Assembly: GCA_020436025.1 (NCBI GenBank)
Contig: JAGQYP010000014.1
Span: forward strand, 1 to 64,000
Length of the DNA: 64,000 nucleotides
Direction of reading: 5' to 3'
DNA from: Crocinitomicaceae bacterium
Lineage (GTDB): Bacteria > Bacteroidota > Bacteroidia > Flavobacteriales_D > Crocinitomicaceae
Shown here: piece after piece, positions 18,346 through 27,210 of the stretch
Position numbering within the stretch: position 1 is the stretch's first letter
Layout: each line of letters starts with the position of its first letter
Translations under genes and position numbers: made by a program
The notes under the pieces: model-generated
The model's input: the letters and a program-made list of their open reading frames with translations, nothing else
What the model was told of the DNA's origin: nothing
Databases searched by the model: none

Positions 18346-19575
18346 ATGAAAGAACTTTTAGACAAATTCGAAAACAAAAGACCAGAGATCGTATTCGAAT
18401 GGAAAGATGCTGAAACAGAGGCAGAAGGATGGGTAGTAATCAATTCACTTAGAGGTGGAGCAGCCGGTGGAGGAACCCGAATGAGAGTTGGATTGGACAA
18501 GAGAGAAGTTGAATCACTTGCCAAAACCATGGAAGTGAAGTTTACAGTTGCTGGCCCACCCATTGGAGGCGCAAAATCAGGAATCAATTTCGACCCAAAA
18601 GATCCAAGAAAAGATGGTGTTTTAAGAAGATGGTATGCTGCGGTAACCCCTTTGTTAAAACATTATTACGGAACTGGTGGAGATTTAAATGTTGATGAGA
18701 TTCATGAAGTAATTCCTATTACTGAAGATTGTGGCGTTTGGCACCCTCAAGAAGGTGTATTCAACGGTCACTTTCAACCAAGAGAAGCTCAAAAAATCCA
18801 TAGAATTGGTCAACTTAGACAAGGAGTTTTAAAAGTAATTGAAGACACCTCCTATTCTCCTGATGTCACTAGAAAATATGTGGTAGCTGATATGATCACA
18901 GGATACGGGGTCGCTGAGTCGGTAAAGCATTTCTACGAAATTTATGGTGGAAACCTCAAAGGAAAACGTGTAATCGTTCAAGGTTGGGGAAATGTAGGTT
19001 CTGCCGGAGCTTATTATTTGGCTCAAGAAGGAGCAAAAGTAGTGGGGATCATTGACCGTGTAGGTGGACTCATTAAAGAAGAAGGATTTTCATTGGAAGA
19101 AATAAGAGAATTGTTTCTTACTAAAAACGGAAATGAGTTGAATGCACCAAACATGCTTTCTTTTGATGAAGTAAATGAAAAGATTTGGGATGTTCCTGCT
19201 GAAGTTTTTATTCCATGTGCGGCTTCTAGATTGATTACGCGTCAGCAAGTAGAAAGAATGATCAAAGGAGGCATGGAAGTGATCTCTGCAGGAGCAAACG
19301 TACCTTATGCAGATCCAGAAATCTTCTTTGGATCGATTGCAGATTATGCAGATGAAAACCTTTCCATTATTCCAGATTTCATTTCCAATTGCGGAATGGC
19401 CAGAGTTTTTGCTTACTTAATGAGTAGTGACTTACCAAAACTGGAAGACAAAGCAATATTTGAAGACACATCAAACATTATAAAAAATGCACTCAAAGCA
19501 AGTCATGCAAAGAATAGTTCCAAAACTAAAATCGCAAAAACTTCTTTTGAAATCGCATTGAATCAATTAGTATAA
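18346..19575 (+). CDS. Glu/Leu/Phe/Val dehydrogenase family protein
   Basis: A 409-residue NAD(P)-dependent amino acid dehydrogenase that interconverts an amino acid with its 2-oxo acid and ammonia. The substrate half has GGAAGGGTRMRVG and the Lys-containing GPPIGGAKSGINFDP. The dinucleotide-binding half carries GWGNVGSAGAYYLA, a GxGxxG-like loop. The C terminus contains SNCGMARVFAYLM. The pattern is nearer to the short glutamate/leucine-type enzymes than to the long NADP-GDH; the exact substrate is unclear. It has its own promoter and is followed by nhaD after 29 bp and then the exb genes, so it may lead a longer transcript. Confidence 0.88.
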   Translation: MKELLDKFENKRPEIVFEWKDAETEAEGWVVINSLRGGAAGGGTRMRVGLDKREVESLAKTMEVKFTVAGPPIGGAKSGINFDPKDPRKDGVLRRWYAAVTPLLKHYYGTGGDLNVDEIHEVIPITEDCGVWHPQEGVFNGHFQPREAQKIHRIGQLRQGVLKVIEDTSYSPDVTRKYVVADMITGYGVAESVKHFYEIYGGNLKGKRVIVQGWGNVGSAGAYYLAQEGAKVVGIIDRVGGLIKEEGFSLEEIRELFLTKNGNELNAPNMLSFDEVNEKIWDVPAEVFIPCAASRLITRQQVERMIKGGMEVISAGANVPYADPEIFFGSIADYADENLSIIPDFISNCGMARVFAYLMSSDLPKLEDKAIFEDTSNIIKNALKASHAKNSSKTKIAKTSFEIALNQLV

Positions 19576-19604
19576 ACTTTAAATCAAACTAAAAAAACAA
19601 AATC

Positions 19605-21164
19605 ATGAATTGGGAATTAGTAATGGTGATCATTTTTGTGTTGGGGTATATTGCAATTGCTCTCGAACACAATATTCACATCGATAAAGCAGCAAGTTCT
19701 CTTTTAATCGGTATGCTTTGTTGGGCAGTCTATGCGCTTTACCCGGCAGACCTCCTACAAATTGATGAATCTAAATCAGTAACCGAACTGGTCCAGGACC
19801 ACGAAATGTGGAAACGGAACGAAAATCTAGGGAACCGAATGGAAGTCTTTATTGACGAACATCATGAAAAACATGTAGCCAAAAAAATCGAAGAAAGCGG
19901 AGATTCTCTTTATCAAGATGGAAGAATCCACCAATTGGAGCACGCTGGACCTCATGTTGATATCCCTGCAGAGGAAACCCCTCATTTCGTACACGAATAT
20001 GTAGAACACGGACTGATGCATCATTTATATGAAATTGCCTCAATTCTTTTCTTCCTCTTGGGTGCCATGACAATTGTAGAATTGGTGGATGCACATGAAG
20101 GTTTCTCCGTTATTACTGATAGAATTAAAACCACAAATAAGGTCAAGCTTCTTTGGGTAATTGCCATATTAACCTTCTTTTTCTCAGCCGCCTTAGATAA
20201 CCTGACAACTTCTATTGTAATGATTAGTTTACTAAGGAAACTGATCAAAGATCAAACTACCAGATGGTTCTTTGCAGGTTTCGTAATCATTGCTGCCAAT
20301 GCAGGTGGTGCTTGGTCACCAATCGGAGACGTGACAACAACTATGTTATGGATCAAAGGGCAGTTACCTGACACGGTGACGATTGTTCAGGATCTATTCC
20401 TTCCATCATTAATTTCCGTACTGGTGCCTTTAATCATCATCAGCTTTACGATGAAAGGAGAAGCGGAAAGACCGGTACAACAGCACGGAGCAGAACATTA
20501 TTTGAATCCAACCACCTCGTTTGAAAGAAATTTCATCTTCTTCTTGGGAGTTGCTGGTTTACTTTTTGTTCCGGTATTTAAAACTGTAACACACCTTCCT
20601 CCATTCATGGGCATGATGCTTTCATTAGGGGTGATTTGGACTGCCACGGAAATTATGCATAGATCTAAAAATAAAGAAGACAGAAAGAGTTTGTCTGTAA
20701 TTAGTGTACTTTCTAAGATTGATACCGCTTCGGTTCTTTTCTTCTTAGGAATCTTATTGGCTGTGGCTTCCTTACAAGAAATTGGAACCTTAATCAGAGT
20801 AGCAGGTTTCTTAGACTCTAGCTTTGGAGGAAACATTTACGCCATCGACGTATCAATTGGATTGTTATCAGCTGTTGTAGATAACGTACCATTAGTTGCT
20901 GCAGCTCAAGGGATGTATCCAATTGCAGAGACTGGAACAGCTGCATTTGAATCAGGATTCGGTCCAAGTGGATTATTCTGGTTATTTTTAGCTTATTGTG
21001 CAGGTACTGGTGGTTCAGCTTTAATTATTGGTTCTGCTGCTGGAGTTGCCGTTATGGGACTTGAAAAAATTAGTTTTGGTTGGTACTTGAAAAAGATAAG
21101 CCTTTTAGCTATTGCAGGTTATCTTGCTGGAGCAGCAACCTACTATGTGATGTTCGGATTATAA
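19605..21164 (+). CDS. nhaD: NhaD family Na+/H+ antiporter with a His-rich loop
   Basis: A 519-residue polytopic antiporter that exports Na+ (or Li+) for protons. Motifs typical of NhaD/ArsB-type carriers are seen: SAALDNLTTSIVMISLL, GGAWSPIGDVTTTM, and SAVVDNVPLVAAA, each with a charged Asp in the membrane. Between the first membrane segments (about residues 60-145) there is an extended hydrophilic region with about a dozen histidines and many acidic residues. It starts at ATG 19605, 29 bp after the dehydrogenase, and is followed by exbB after 39 bp. It may keep a sodium or proton gradient for the ExbB-like machinery next door; that link is inference. Confidence 0.9.
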   Translation: MNWELVMVIIFVLGYIAIALEHNIHIDKAASSLLIGMLCWAVYALYPADLLQIDESKSVTELVQDHEMWKRNENLGNRMEVFIDEHHEKHVAKKIEESGDSLYQDGRIHQLEHAGPHVDIPAEETPHFVHEYVEHGLMHHLYEIASILFFLLGAMTIVELVDAHEGFSVITDRIKTTNKVKLLWVIAILTFFFSAALDNLTTSIVMISLLRKLIKDQTTRWFFAGFVIIAANAGGAWSPIGDVTTTMLWIKGQLPDTVTIVQDLFLPSLISVLVPLIIISFTMKGEAERPVQQHGAEHYLNPTTSFERNFIFFLGVAGLLFVPVFKTVTHLPPFMGMMLSLGVIWTATEIMHRSKNKEDRKSLSVISVLSKIDTASVLFFLGILLAVASLQEIGTLIRVAGFLDSSFGGNIYAIDVSIGLLSAVVDNVPLVAAAQGMYPIAETGTAAFESGFGPSGLFWLFLAYCAGTGGSALIIGSAAGVAVMGLEKISFGWYLKKISLLAIAGYLAGAATYYVMFGL

Positions 21165-21203
21165 TAAATTGGAAAAAGACACGTATATAAAATAAAAGCC
21201 ATT

Positions 21204-21914
21204 ATGAATATCTTATTTCTATTACAAGAAGCTTCTGCCGCTGCTGGCGATGCCGGAGGAGATGCTAAAGAAGGAATTGAAGAAGTAACCAGAGACATTC
21301 CAATTTGGGAGTTAGTTGCCCAAGGTGGTTGGTACATCATGATTCCTCTGGGGATCTTGTCTTTGCTTACGGTATACATTTTTGTAGAAAGATTCCTACA
21401 GATTCGAAAAGCTACTCAAGGTGAGAAAGACTTCATGAATAGAATTAAAGATTATTTGCATGATGGTAAGATCGATGCGGCAAGAGATTTATGTGCCCAG
21501 ACCGATAATCCAGCGGCAAGAATGATCGAAAAAGGAATTTCTAGAATTGGAAAACCAGTAAAAGACATTGCAGCCGGAATTGAAAATGTTGGAAAGTTGG
21601 AAGTATACAAACTTGAGAGAAAACTTTCATTTTTAGCAACTGCTTCTGGAGCTGCGCCGATGCTAGGGTTCCTTGGGACAACCATTGGTATGGTGCAAGT
21701 ATTCCATGAAATGAAATTTCAAACGACCATTCAGTTGAGTGTAATTGCTCCAGGAATCATGCAGGCGATGGTGACCACAGTTGCTGGTTTGATCGTTGGG
21801 ATTATGGCTTATGTGGCTTACAACTATTTAGTAGCGAAAGTGGGTAAAGTAATTTACCAAATGGAGAATGCAAGTATTGAATTTTTAGATTTATTGCACG
21901 AACCAGGAAAGTAA
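21204..21914 (+). CDS. exbB: MotA/TolQ/ExbB proton channel family protein
   Basis: A 236-residue inner-membrane protein of the ExbB/TolQ/MotA family. An Ala/Gly-rich N-terminal region precedes a first membrane segment (WYIMIPLGILSLLTVYIFVE). A cytoplasmic helix-rich domain follows, then two more membrane segments with GAAPMLGFLGTTIGM and the conserved family signature before a C-terminal tail. With ExbD it forms a proton-driven motor for TonB- or Tol-type energy transfer to the outer membrane. It precedes exbD by 2 bp, which supports the pairing. TolQ versus ExbB cannot be separated by eye; the downstream TonB-like gene favours ExbB. Confidence 0.9.
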   Translation: MNILFLLQEASAAAGDAGGDAKEGIEEVTRDIPIWELVAQGGWYIMIPLGILSLLTVYIFVERFLQIRKATQGEKDFMNRIKDYLHDGKIDAARDLCAQTDNPAARMIEKGISRIGKPVKDIAAGIENVGKLEVYKLERKLSFLATASGAAPMLGFLGTTIGMVQVFHEMKFQTTIQLSVIAPGIMQAMVTTVAGLIVGIMAYVAYNYLVAKVGKVIYQMENASIEFLDLLHEPGK

Positions 21915-21916
21915 TC

Positions 21917-22324
21917 ATGGATATTAAAAGAAATAACAATATCAAGATTGAAGGGGGGATGTCTTCCATGACCGATCTCGTGTTTTTGATGCTGATCTTT
22001 TTCATTATCATGAGTACGATGAGTAGACAGACTTTACCAGTGGATCTTCCGAGTGCTAAACCTCCTGTTAAACCTTCAAATGCAAATTCACCTGTAGAGA
22101 TTGGAATAACAGTAGATGGTCAATACTTCTTTGATGCAGATAGAACTAAATTCTATTCTTATGAGCAGTTAGAACCTATCTTAAATGCCAAAATGGAAGA
22201 ACAAAAAGAGAAAAATCTGAAAATTTCAGGTGATCGAAATACCAATTACGAATCCGTTCTTCAAGTTATTGCTTTAGCTAAATCGAAAGAATGGAAGCCG
22301 GTACTTACTTATAAACAAGATTAG
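21917..22324 (+). CDS. exbD: ExbD/TolR family protein
   Basis: A 135-residue protein with a short N terminus (MDIKRNNNIKIEGGM), one membrane helix beginning SSMTDLVFLMLIFFI, and a periplasmic domain. The Asp in the helix (MTDLVF) corresponds to the essential protonatable Asp of ExbD/TolR. It starts two bases after exbB stops. Together they supply the proton-motive-force module for the TonB-like protein encoded next. Length and topology fit the family. Confidence 0.92.
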   Translation: MDIKRNNNIKIEGGMSSMTDLVFLMLIFFIIMSTMSRQTLPVDLPSAKPPVKPSNANSPVEIGITVDGQYFFDADRTKFYSYEQLEPILNAKMEEQKEKNLKISGDRNTNYESVLQVIALAKSKEWKPVLTYKQD

Positions 22325-22410
22325 TGAACTTTGTACCTGTGTAGTTGTACAAATACTTAGAACCATTAAACTTGAAACATAGTTGGGTTCAAAACGTAAA
22401 AACGACAACC

Positions 22411-23106
22411 ATGGAAAAGACCATTTTTCAAGACAGACGTAGAGCATTTATTGCAGCATTCTTATTCTTGCTATTGTTGCTCCTATTTTTCTTTTTAGTA
22501 AGCTTAAAAGAACCAGATCCCCCATTGGTTGAAAAAGAGGTTGAAGTAGAATTAGAAATCCCTCAAGGAGGTTCTTCCGGAGGAAGTAGTAGTGCTAAAA
22601 CCAACGTGAACAAACAACATCAATCTGCCGAAAATTTAGCAGTTCAAAATGAAAGTGATGTTCAGGTGGTTAAAGGGAATGGGAACGACAAAGTGACCAA
22701 CCAGAATAATAACAATTCTGAAAACGACTGGATGAACATGGATGGCAACAATGGTGGTCAAAATGGTGGAAATGATGGTGGAGATGGATTTGGTCACGGA
22801 GGAGGTGAAGGTAATGATGTAGGTCCTGGAGGTGGCAACAATAGTGCAAGACTTAGATATGGATCCCCTCAAGACTGTATCGGTGATTTCAACGAAGAAG
22901 GAAAAGTTTATTTAATTCTTTGGGTAAATGCTGAAGGAAAGATCATTCGAGCTCAAAATAATGCAGCCAAATCAACTACTGGTTCGCAAAACTTGATTTC
23001 CATGGCTATTGATGCAGTAAAAAATTGTGTCTATTTTGAAAAAAGACCTGGAACTCCTGACCAAAAGATTGTATTGAGCACGCCAATTACTTTCTTGAAA
23101 AAGTAA
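22411..23106 (+). CDS. TonB-like energy transducer with Gly/Asn-rich linker
   Basis: About 231 residues. A cytoplasmic Arg-rich start (MEKTIFQDRRR) is followed by one membrane helix (about 12-32) and a spacer. The spacer is Gly/Asn/Ser rich (about 55-150) instead of the usual Pro-rich TonB linker. The last ~80 residues resemble the TonB C-terminal fold (GKVYLILWVNAEGKIIRAQ, ending ILSTPITFLKK). It lies 86 bp after exbD; I use ATG 22411 because an in-frame ATG at 22345 would add a non-membrane leader. In the cell it should span the periplasm and power outer-membrane receptors. Which receptor is not indicated. Confidence 0.75.
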   Translation: MEKTIFQDRRRAFIAAFLFLLLLLLFFFLVSLKEPDPPLVEKEVEVELEIPQGGSSGGSSSAKTNVNKQHQSAENLAVQNESDVQVVKGNGNDKVTNQNNNNSENDWMNMDGNNGGQNGGNDGGDGFGHGGGEGNDVGPGGGNNSARLRYGSPQDCIGDFNEEGKVYLILWVNAEGKIIRAQNNAAKSTTGSQNLISMAIDAVKNCVYFEKRPGTPDQKIVLSTPITFLKK

Positions 23107-23178
23107 AATATTTTCTACTTTTTTAGCGTTGTAACTTTTAAACCTCTTAGTCATTATGATTAAGAAAGACTTACTTCA

Positions 23179-24429
23179 ATGCGTATATTTCTAGGTATTT
23201 TCATATTTACTCTTATCCCGCATGGCTTGTTAGCTCAAGATACCACGCAGCATTATACACTCCAATTTTCGAGTTCCAATATCAAAGTACTTTCGGATGC
23301 TTACCTGCATTATGGGAGCAATTTCAATGATATTTATTCCATGTTTCGGTACGACTCTACCCTTTTCAATGAACGCTATAACGACACCTGCTATATTAAG
23401 ACAACTCTAAGAAAAGAATTCCACAATACAATTCGAGAGGGCGAACTTGGTGATTATTATTACAGCATGGAATATGGATTTCTCGACGCCAAAATCACAA
23501 AGGTAAAACTGAAGAATGAAAAGTTTTGGGCTCTTGATATTGGAAAGAGAAAATACAAAGAAAATGAAGAAGTTTATCAGTTTGATTCCTTTACGGATCG
23601 AATTTTCAGTGTTCTTATTTTTCCGAATATGCAGAGCAAAAATGACCTCAAAGAATTCCTGAATAAATACGAAATTGGGGACCATCGAATTTATTATGAT
23701 GCCCTAACCAATACCTTCGAATTGGAACTGAAGACGAGAAACAATTTCGTCAGAAAGACCTTTTTCCCCTTTTATCCTAAAATGGAAGAAATGAATGATG
23801 TGGAAATAGCGGACATGAATTATGAGAAATTCAAGGAGTATGCCATTGAACTCAGCAAAAAAGAAGATAAGTTCAATCGTGACCATATCAAAGATCTTGT
23901 GCGTGTAAAAAGAGATCAACAAAAAATTTACGACAAAAGGTGGAAGAATTTTCAAAAGCTTTACATGTCTGAAGAAGAGAAACGCATGTCTCAAGAAGAC
24001 TGGATGAAGTATTACCAATTGATCATCCAAGATGAATTTAGGGCTGTCATGAATAGCGAACCTAAAAAAGGACTCTTCGATCGGTATTTGATGGAAATGG
24101 GCTACAGACTCAGTGAAATGGACCTGGTAAACCCAAATACCAATTTATCCTTAAAATCAGAACAAGGATTTGTCTTGATTGATGAACTCATTTTGATCAA
24201 TTTAAGCAAAATGTATTATGCTCATGCTCTTAATTCCATAGCGAATAACTTTCAACTTAATTTCACTTCTGGAGATCGATATGCTCTCTTAATCAAAACA
24301 AAAACAGGTGAATACGGTATCATTACCACTACCATTCCGGAGAATAAAGAGCTTGTAGAACTTGAATTTAAATCAATTTCTAAAGACCTTGTATCCATTG
24401 AAATGATCAGCAAAAAAGCAGGACTGTAA
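23179..24429 (+). CDS. secreted protein of unknown function
   Basis: A 416-residue protein with a signal peptide (MRIFLGIFIFTLIPHGLLAQ, cleavage after Gln20). No known family is recognised. The middle part (about residues 200-290) is highly charged with many Lys, Glu and Arg, and is probably helical. The first half has mixed strands. It lies 72 bp after the TonB-like gene on the same strand and before the sigma-factor gene, so it may belong to either group. The C terminus lacks a T9SS sorting tail, so it is more likely periplasmic. Confidence 0.6.
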   Translation: MRIFLGIFIFTLIPHGLLAQDTTQHYTLQFSSSNIKVLSDAYLHYGSNFNDIYSMFRYDSTLFNERYNDTCYIKTTLRKEFHNTIREGELGDYYYSMEYGFLDAKITKVKLKNEKFWALDIGKRKYKENEEVYQFDSFTDRIFSVLIFPNMQSKNDLKEFLNKYEIGDHRIYYDALTNTFELELKTRNNFVRKTFFPFYPKMEEMNDVEIADMNYEKFKEYAIELSKKEDKFNRDHIKDLVRVKRDQQKIYDKRWKNFQKLYMSEEEKRMSQEDWMKYYQLIIQDEFRAVMNSEPKKGLFDRYLMEMGYRLSEMDLVNPNTNLSLKSEQGFVLIDELILINLSKMYYAHALNSIANNFQLNFTSGDRYALLIKTKTGEYGIITTTIPENKELVELEFKSISKDLVSIEMISKKAGL

Positions 24430-24472
24430 CTTTTTATAGACTCTGGTATTTAGAGTATAAAAAGTATTAGTT

Positions 24473-25048
24473 TTGATAGCATCCTTAAATAGAACTTACA
24501 GCAAAACTGAAAACTTGGTTGAACAAGAAGCCATAGAAATTGATCTTGCTAAAAAAGATCCTGCCAAATTCGCTCCTTTGTATGAACGATATTTCTTGCA
24601 AATATTCAAATACGTTTTCAAGAGAGTGGAGTCGGAAGATCTAGCCAATGATATTTGTCAGCAGACATTCATCAATGCGCTTACTAAGATCAAATCTTAC
24701 AAGCACAGAGGACTTCCTTTTTCATCCTGGTTATATCGCATTGCGCAAAATGAGATCAATCAGTTTTATCGAACACAGAAAAGAGCAAGAGTAGTTGAAA
24801 TAAACGACTCCGACCTACCCGAATTATTTGAAGAAATCGTGGTGGATGTAAATGAAGAACGTCGAATGATTCTGATCCGAACCATGGAACAGCTTACTGC
24901 AGACGAAATCAGTCTGATCGAAATGAAATATTTCGAAAAAAGAAGTGGCCAGGAAATCGCTGAAATATTAGACCTCAGTTTGGCCAATGTCAAAGTAAAA
25001 CTTCACAGAACAGTGAAGAAAATCAAACAATTAATATCCGAATCATGA
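24473..25048 (+). CDS. RNA polymerase sigma-70 family (ECF) factor
   Basis: A 191-residue sigma factor. Region 2 is seen around residues 28-95 (FAPLYERYFLQIFKYVFKRV, NDICQQTFINALTKI, FSSWLYRIAQNEINQFYR), and region 4 around 125-185 (LIEMKYFEKRSGQEIAEIL, LANVKVKLHRTVKKI). No region 3 is present, as in ECF factors. The frame opens at TTG 24473; no ATG lies near the N terminus, so TTG is the best start. Its stop overlaps the start of the next gene (ATGA), a typical arrangement for a sigma factor and its membrane partner. Confidence 0.92.
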   Translation: MIASLNRTYSKTENLVEQEAIEIDLAKKDPAKFAPLYERYFLQIFKYVFKRVESEDLANDICQQTFINALTKIKSYKHRGLPFSSWLYRIAQNEINQFYRTQKRARVVEINDSDLPELFEEIVVDVNEERRMILIRTMEQLTADEISLIEMKYFEKRSGQEIAEILDLSLANVKVKLHRTVKKIKQLISES

Positions 25049-26586
25049 CCCATATAAAATTTGAAAGAAATAGAAAAATGCCTTCAGATCAGGAATTGCT
25101 GAAGCATAAGAATTTTGACTCGGTCCTCAAAGGATATCAAGCTGGAAGTGCACCAACAAAATGGTTTAATTCTGCCAAAATGTGGGGTGGAATTGTAGCT
25201 ACTGCCTGTATTGCAGGTGTTGGAATCTACCTTTGGGTAAATTCGGGTTCAGACGAAGTAAAGTCCCAGGAAACAACATTAACTGAAAATACCACAACAG
25301 AGGAATTGAATCACGATCTTAGTGAAATCTATCAATCTACTTCTGAACATTTCAGTATTGATCCTTCAAAAGATACCATCCTGATCACGGCAAATGGAAG
25401 TGTCATTAATATCCCTGCTCATGGCTTTGATACGGAATGTAAATCTGTCAATATAAAAGTCAATGAAATAGATGATCCTGTTAAGATGTTTCAGTCCAAG
25501 ATTGACATGGCATATGACTCAGCCGGGACAAAATATCATTTTGAATCTGCAGGTATGATTGAAATCCGTGCCTTTGGAAATGATGAAGAAATACAATTGG
25601 CCAAGGGAAAAGAAGTGAATATTGCACTAGTCACCAATACCGTTGAACCTTCATATAATTTGTACCATAAAACGGAATCGAATTGGGATTATTTGGGAGA
25701 TGCGAACACCATTTTCCAACCCGAATCTGTTGTTGAGTCGAATCAATTGGTTGCAAATGATGTTCAAAATGACGAAGTGGTTGCCATTAAAAAAGGAGTA
25801 GTAAAAGTGGGAAAACTGAATCCTTCCTACCCTACTTTCGATGTAGATGTTAGTCGGCATGAAGAACTAAAATCATTTCAAGGACTTGTTTTTCAAGTAG
25901 ACCCAGGTGAGAAAGATTTTCAGGAAGACTTTTACCTCGTTTCCTGGGATCATATTCTACTAGACAAGAAAGACGGCAATTATTTCATCAATCTCTCCAG
26001 AGGTGGAACAAAATATACCTTCAAAGTGAAACCTGTGATGAATCAGAAGGATTATCAGAATTATGTACAGAAAAACAAAAATTCACAAACCTTTTATGAT
26101 CAAATGTCAAATAGAAAGAAACTTTACAAGCAAGAATTCAAACAGCAAAATCTGATTTTTGACTATGATCAATCTGCTCAATCTTACATGGTTTCCAACG
26201 CTGTAAATGAAGAAGTGAAATACCAGATTGCTTCAAAATCGAGAAGACTATTCAGTGTTCAGTCTTTGGGAGTAATCAATTGTGATCATGTGTTACCAGA
26301 GGATATCAAAAAGCAGGTTGAATTGGCTCAATTTCAGTTTAAGAAAGGTTCTCAGCCATTAACCCCTGAGTTGACCTATGTAATCATACCTGGAATAAAT
26401 AGCCTCTTTACATTTGAAGGAAATGGGGCGAAATATTATGCGAAAAACGGTAAGACCAAAGTATGGGTCACCACAAATGGCAGAATTGGAATTGTTAAAG
26501 AAGTAAATTCTAAAAATTTCGAGACGGTCGCCCTATATGATGTCAAGCAAGGAATCGCTGAAATTGAAAAATACGTCGAAAACTAA
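25045..26586 (+). CDS. membrane protein translationally coupled to the ECF sigma factor (possible anti-sigma)
   Basis: A 513-residue protein. About 45 N-terminal residues are charged and cytoplasmic. One membrane segment follows (about 49-66, GIVATACIAGVGIYLWV), and the remaining ~440 residues are predicted extracytoplasmic with no recognised domain. The short cytoplasmic head lacks a zinc-binding anti-sigma motif (HxxxCxxC). The ATGA overlap with the sigma gene argues for a functional pair, so an anti-sigma or a signal-sensing partner is a reasonable guess, not proven. A strong terminator follows directly, closing the two-gene unit. Confidence 0.65.
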   Translation: MTHIKFERNRKMPSDQELLKHKNFDSVLKGYQAGSAPTKWFNSAKMWGGIVATACIAGVGIYLWVNSGSDEVKSQETTLTENTTTEELNHDLSEIYQSTSEHFSIDPSKDTILITANGSVINIPAHGFDTECKSVNIKVNEIDDPVKMFQSKIDMAYDSAGTKYHFESAGMIEIRAFGNDEEIQLAKGKEVNIALVTNTVEPSYNLYHKTESNWDYLGDANTIFQPESVVESNQLVANDVQNDEVVAIKKGVVKVGKLNPSYPTFDVDVSRHEELKSFQGLVFQVDPGEKDFQEDFYLVSWDHILLDKKDGNYFINLSRGGTKYTFKVKPVMNQKDYQNYVQKNKNSQTFYDQMSNRKKLYKQEFKQQNLIFDYDQSAQSYMVSNAVNEEVKYQIASKSRRLFSVQSLGVINCDHVLPEDIKKQVELAQFQFKKGSQPLTPELTYVIIPGINSLFTFEGNGAKYYAKNGKTKVWVTTNGRIGIVKEVNSKNFETVALYDVKQGIAEIEKYVEN

Positions 26587-26597
26587 CCTTCCTTTTC

Positions 26598-26627
26598 AAT
26601 CCCGGTCCATGATCGGGATTTTTTTTA
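26598..26627 (+). terminator. rho-independent terminator
   Basis: A perfect 7-bp stem AATCCCG/CGGGATT with a 9-base loop is followed by a T run. It ends the sigma factor operon and sits between it and the convergent methyltransferase gene. Confidence 0.9.
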
Positions 26628-26641
26628 TCTAAAAAGAATGC

Positions 26642-27208
26642 TTATCGATTGGAACACTGATAAACAAAAGCGGGAGGTAAATTGATGGCAGTAAAACTGA
26701 TCTTCATGTTTCTAAAATGCTTTTTCAATAATTTCTTTGCATTCAAGGAATACTGAAACTGGACATAAATTCCTTGATCTGCTAAAAGCTTCTCAGAAAC
26801 CCTCATGACTTCTTTTTTAATTGGCTGGGGTATTACGGCCAATGGGAGACTACTTAGCACTACATCCGCGTGATGGTAATTATCAAGATTTAGAAATTCC
26901 TCTGCTTTTGAGGCAGAATCGTGAAATATTTTCACCCTAGGATCCTTTATTCTAGCAGCTAATGCATCATAAAAAACCTCATTCAATTCAAAAACATATA
27001 AAACGGAATTTGAGTTCATTCTTTTGATGATCTCATCTGTAAAAACACCAGTCCCCGGACCATACTCTACAATCACAAGATCTTGATCAAAGTCGATCCC
27101 AGCCAACATTTTATTACATAAAAACCTAGAACTAGGAGCCACAGCACCCACTACTTTCTTCTCACTTAAATACTCCTTGAAAAATTTTTTACTTGATGCT
27201 TTTGACAT
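26642..27208 (-). CDS. SAM-dependent methyltransferase, phospholipid N-methyltransferase-like
   Basis: A 188-residue class I methyltransferase. The SAM loop is seen as VEYGPGTGVF (about residues 47-56) and the acidic motif II as YVFELN. The start (KKFFKEYLSEKKVVGAVAPS) is the pattern of PmtA-like proteins and of KsgA relatives. It probably methylates a lipid head group or a nucleic acid; the PmtA resemblance is by eye. The ATG is two bases from the stop of the upstream dihydroorotase-like gene, so it is the third gene of that operon. Confidence 0.75.
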   Translation of the reverse strand: MSKASSKKFFKEYLSEKKVVGAVAPSSRFLCNKMLAGIDFDQDLVIVEYGPGTGVFTDEIIKRMNSNSVLYVFELNEVFYDALAARIKDPRVKIFHDSASKAEEFLNLDNYHHADVVLSSLPLAVIPQPIKKEVMRVSEKLLADQGIYVQFQYSLNAKKLLKKHFRNMKISFTAINLPPAFVYQCSNR

Positions 27209-27210
27209 TT

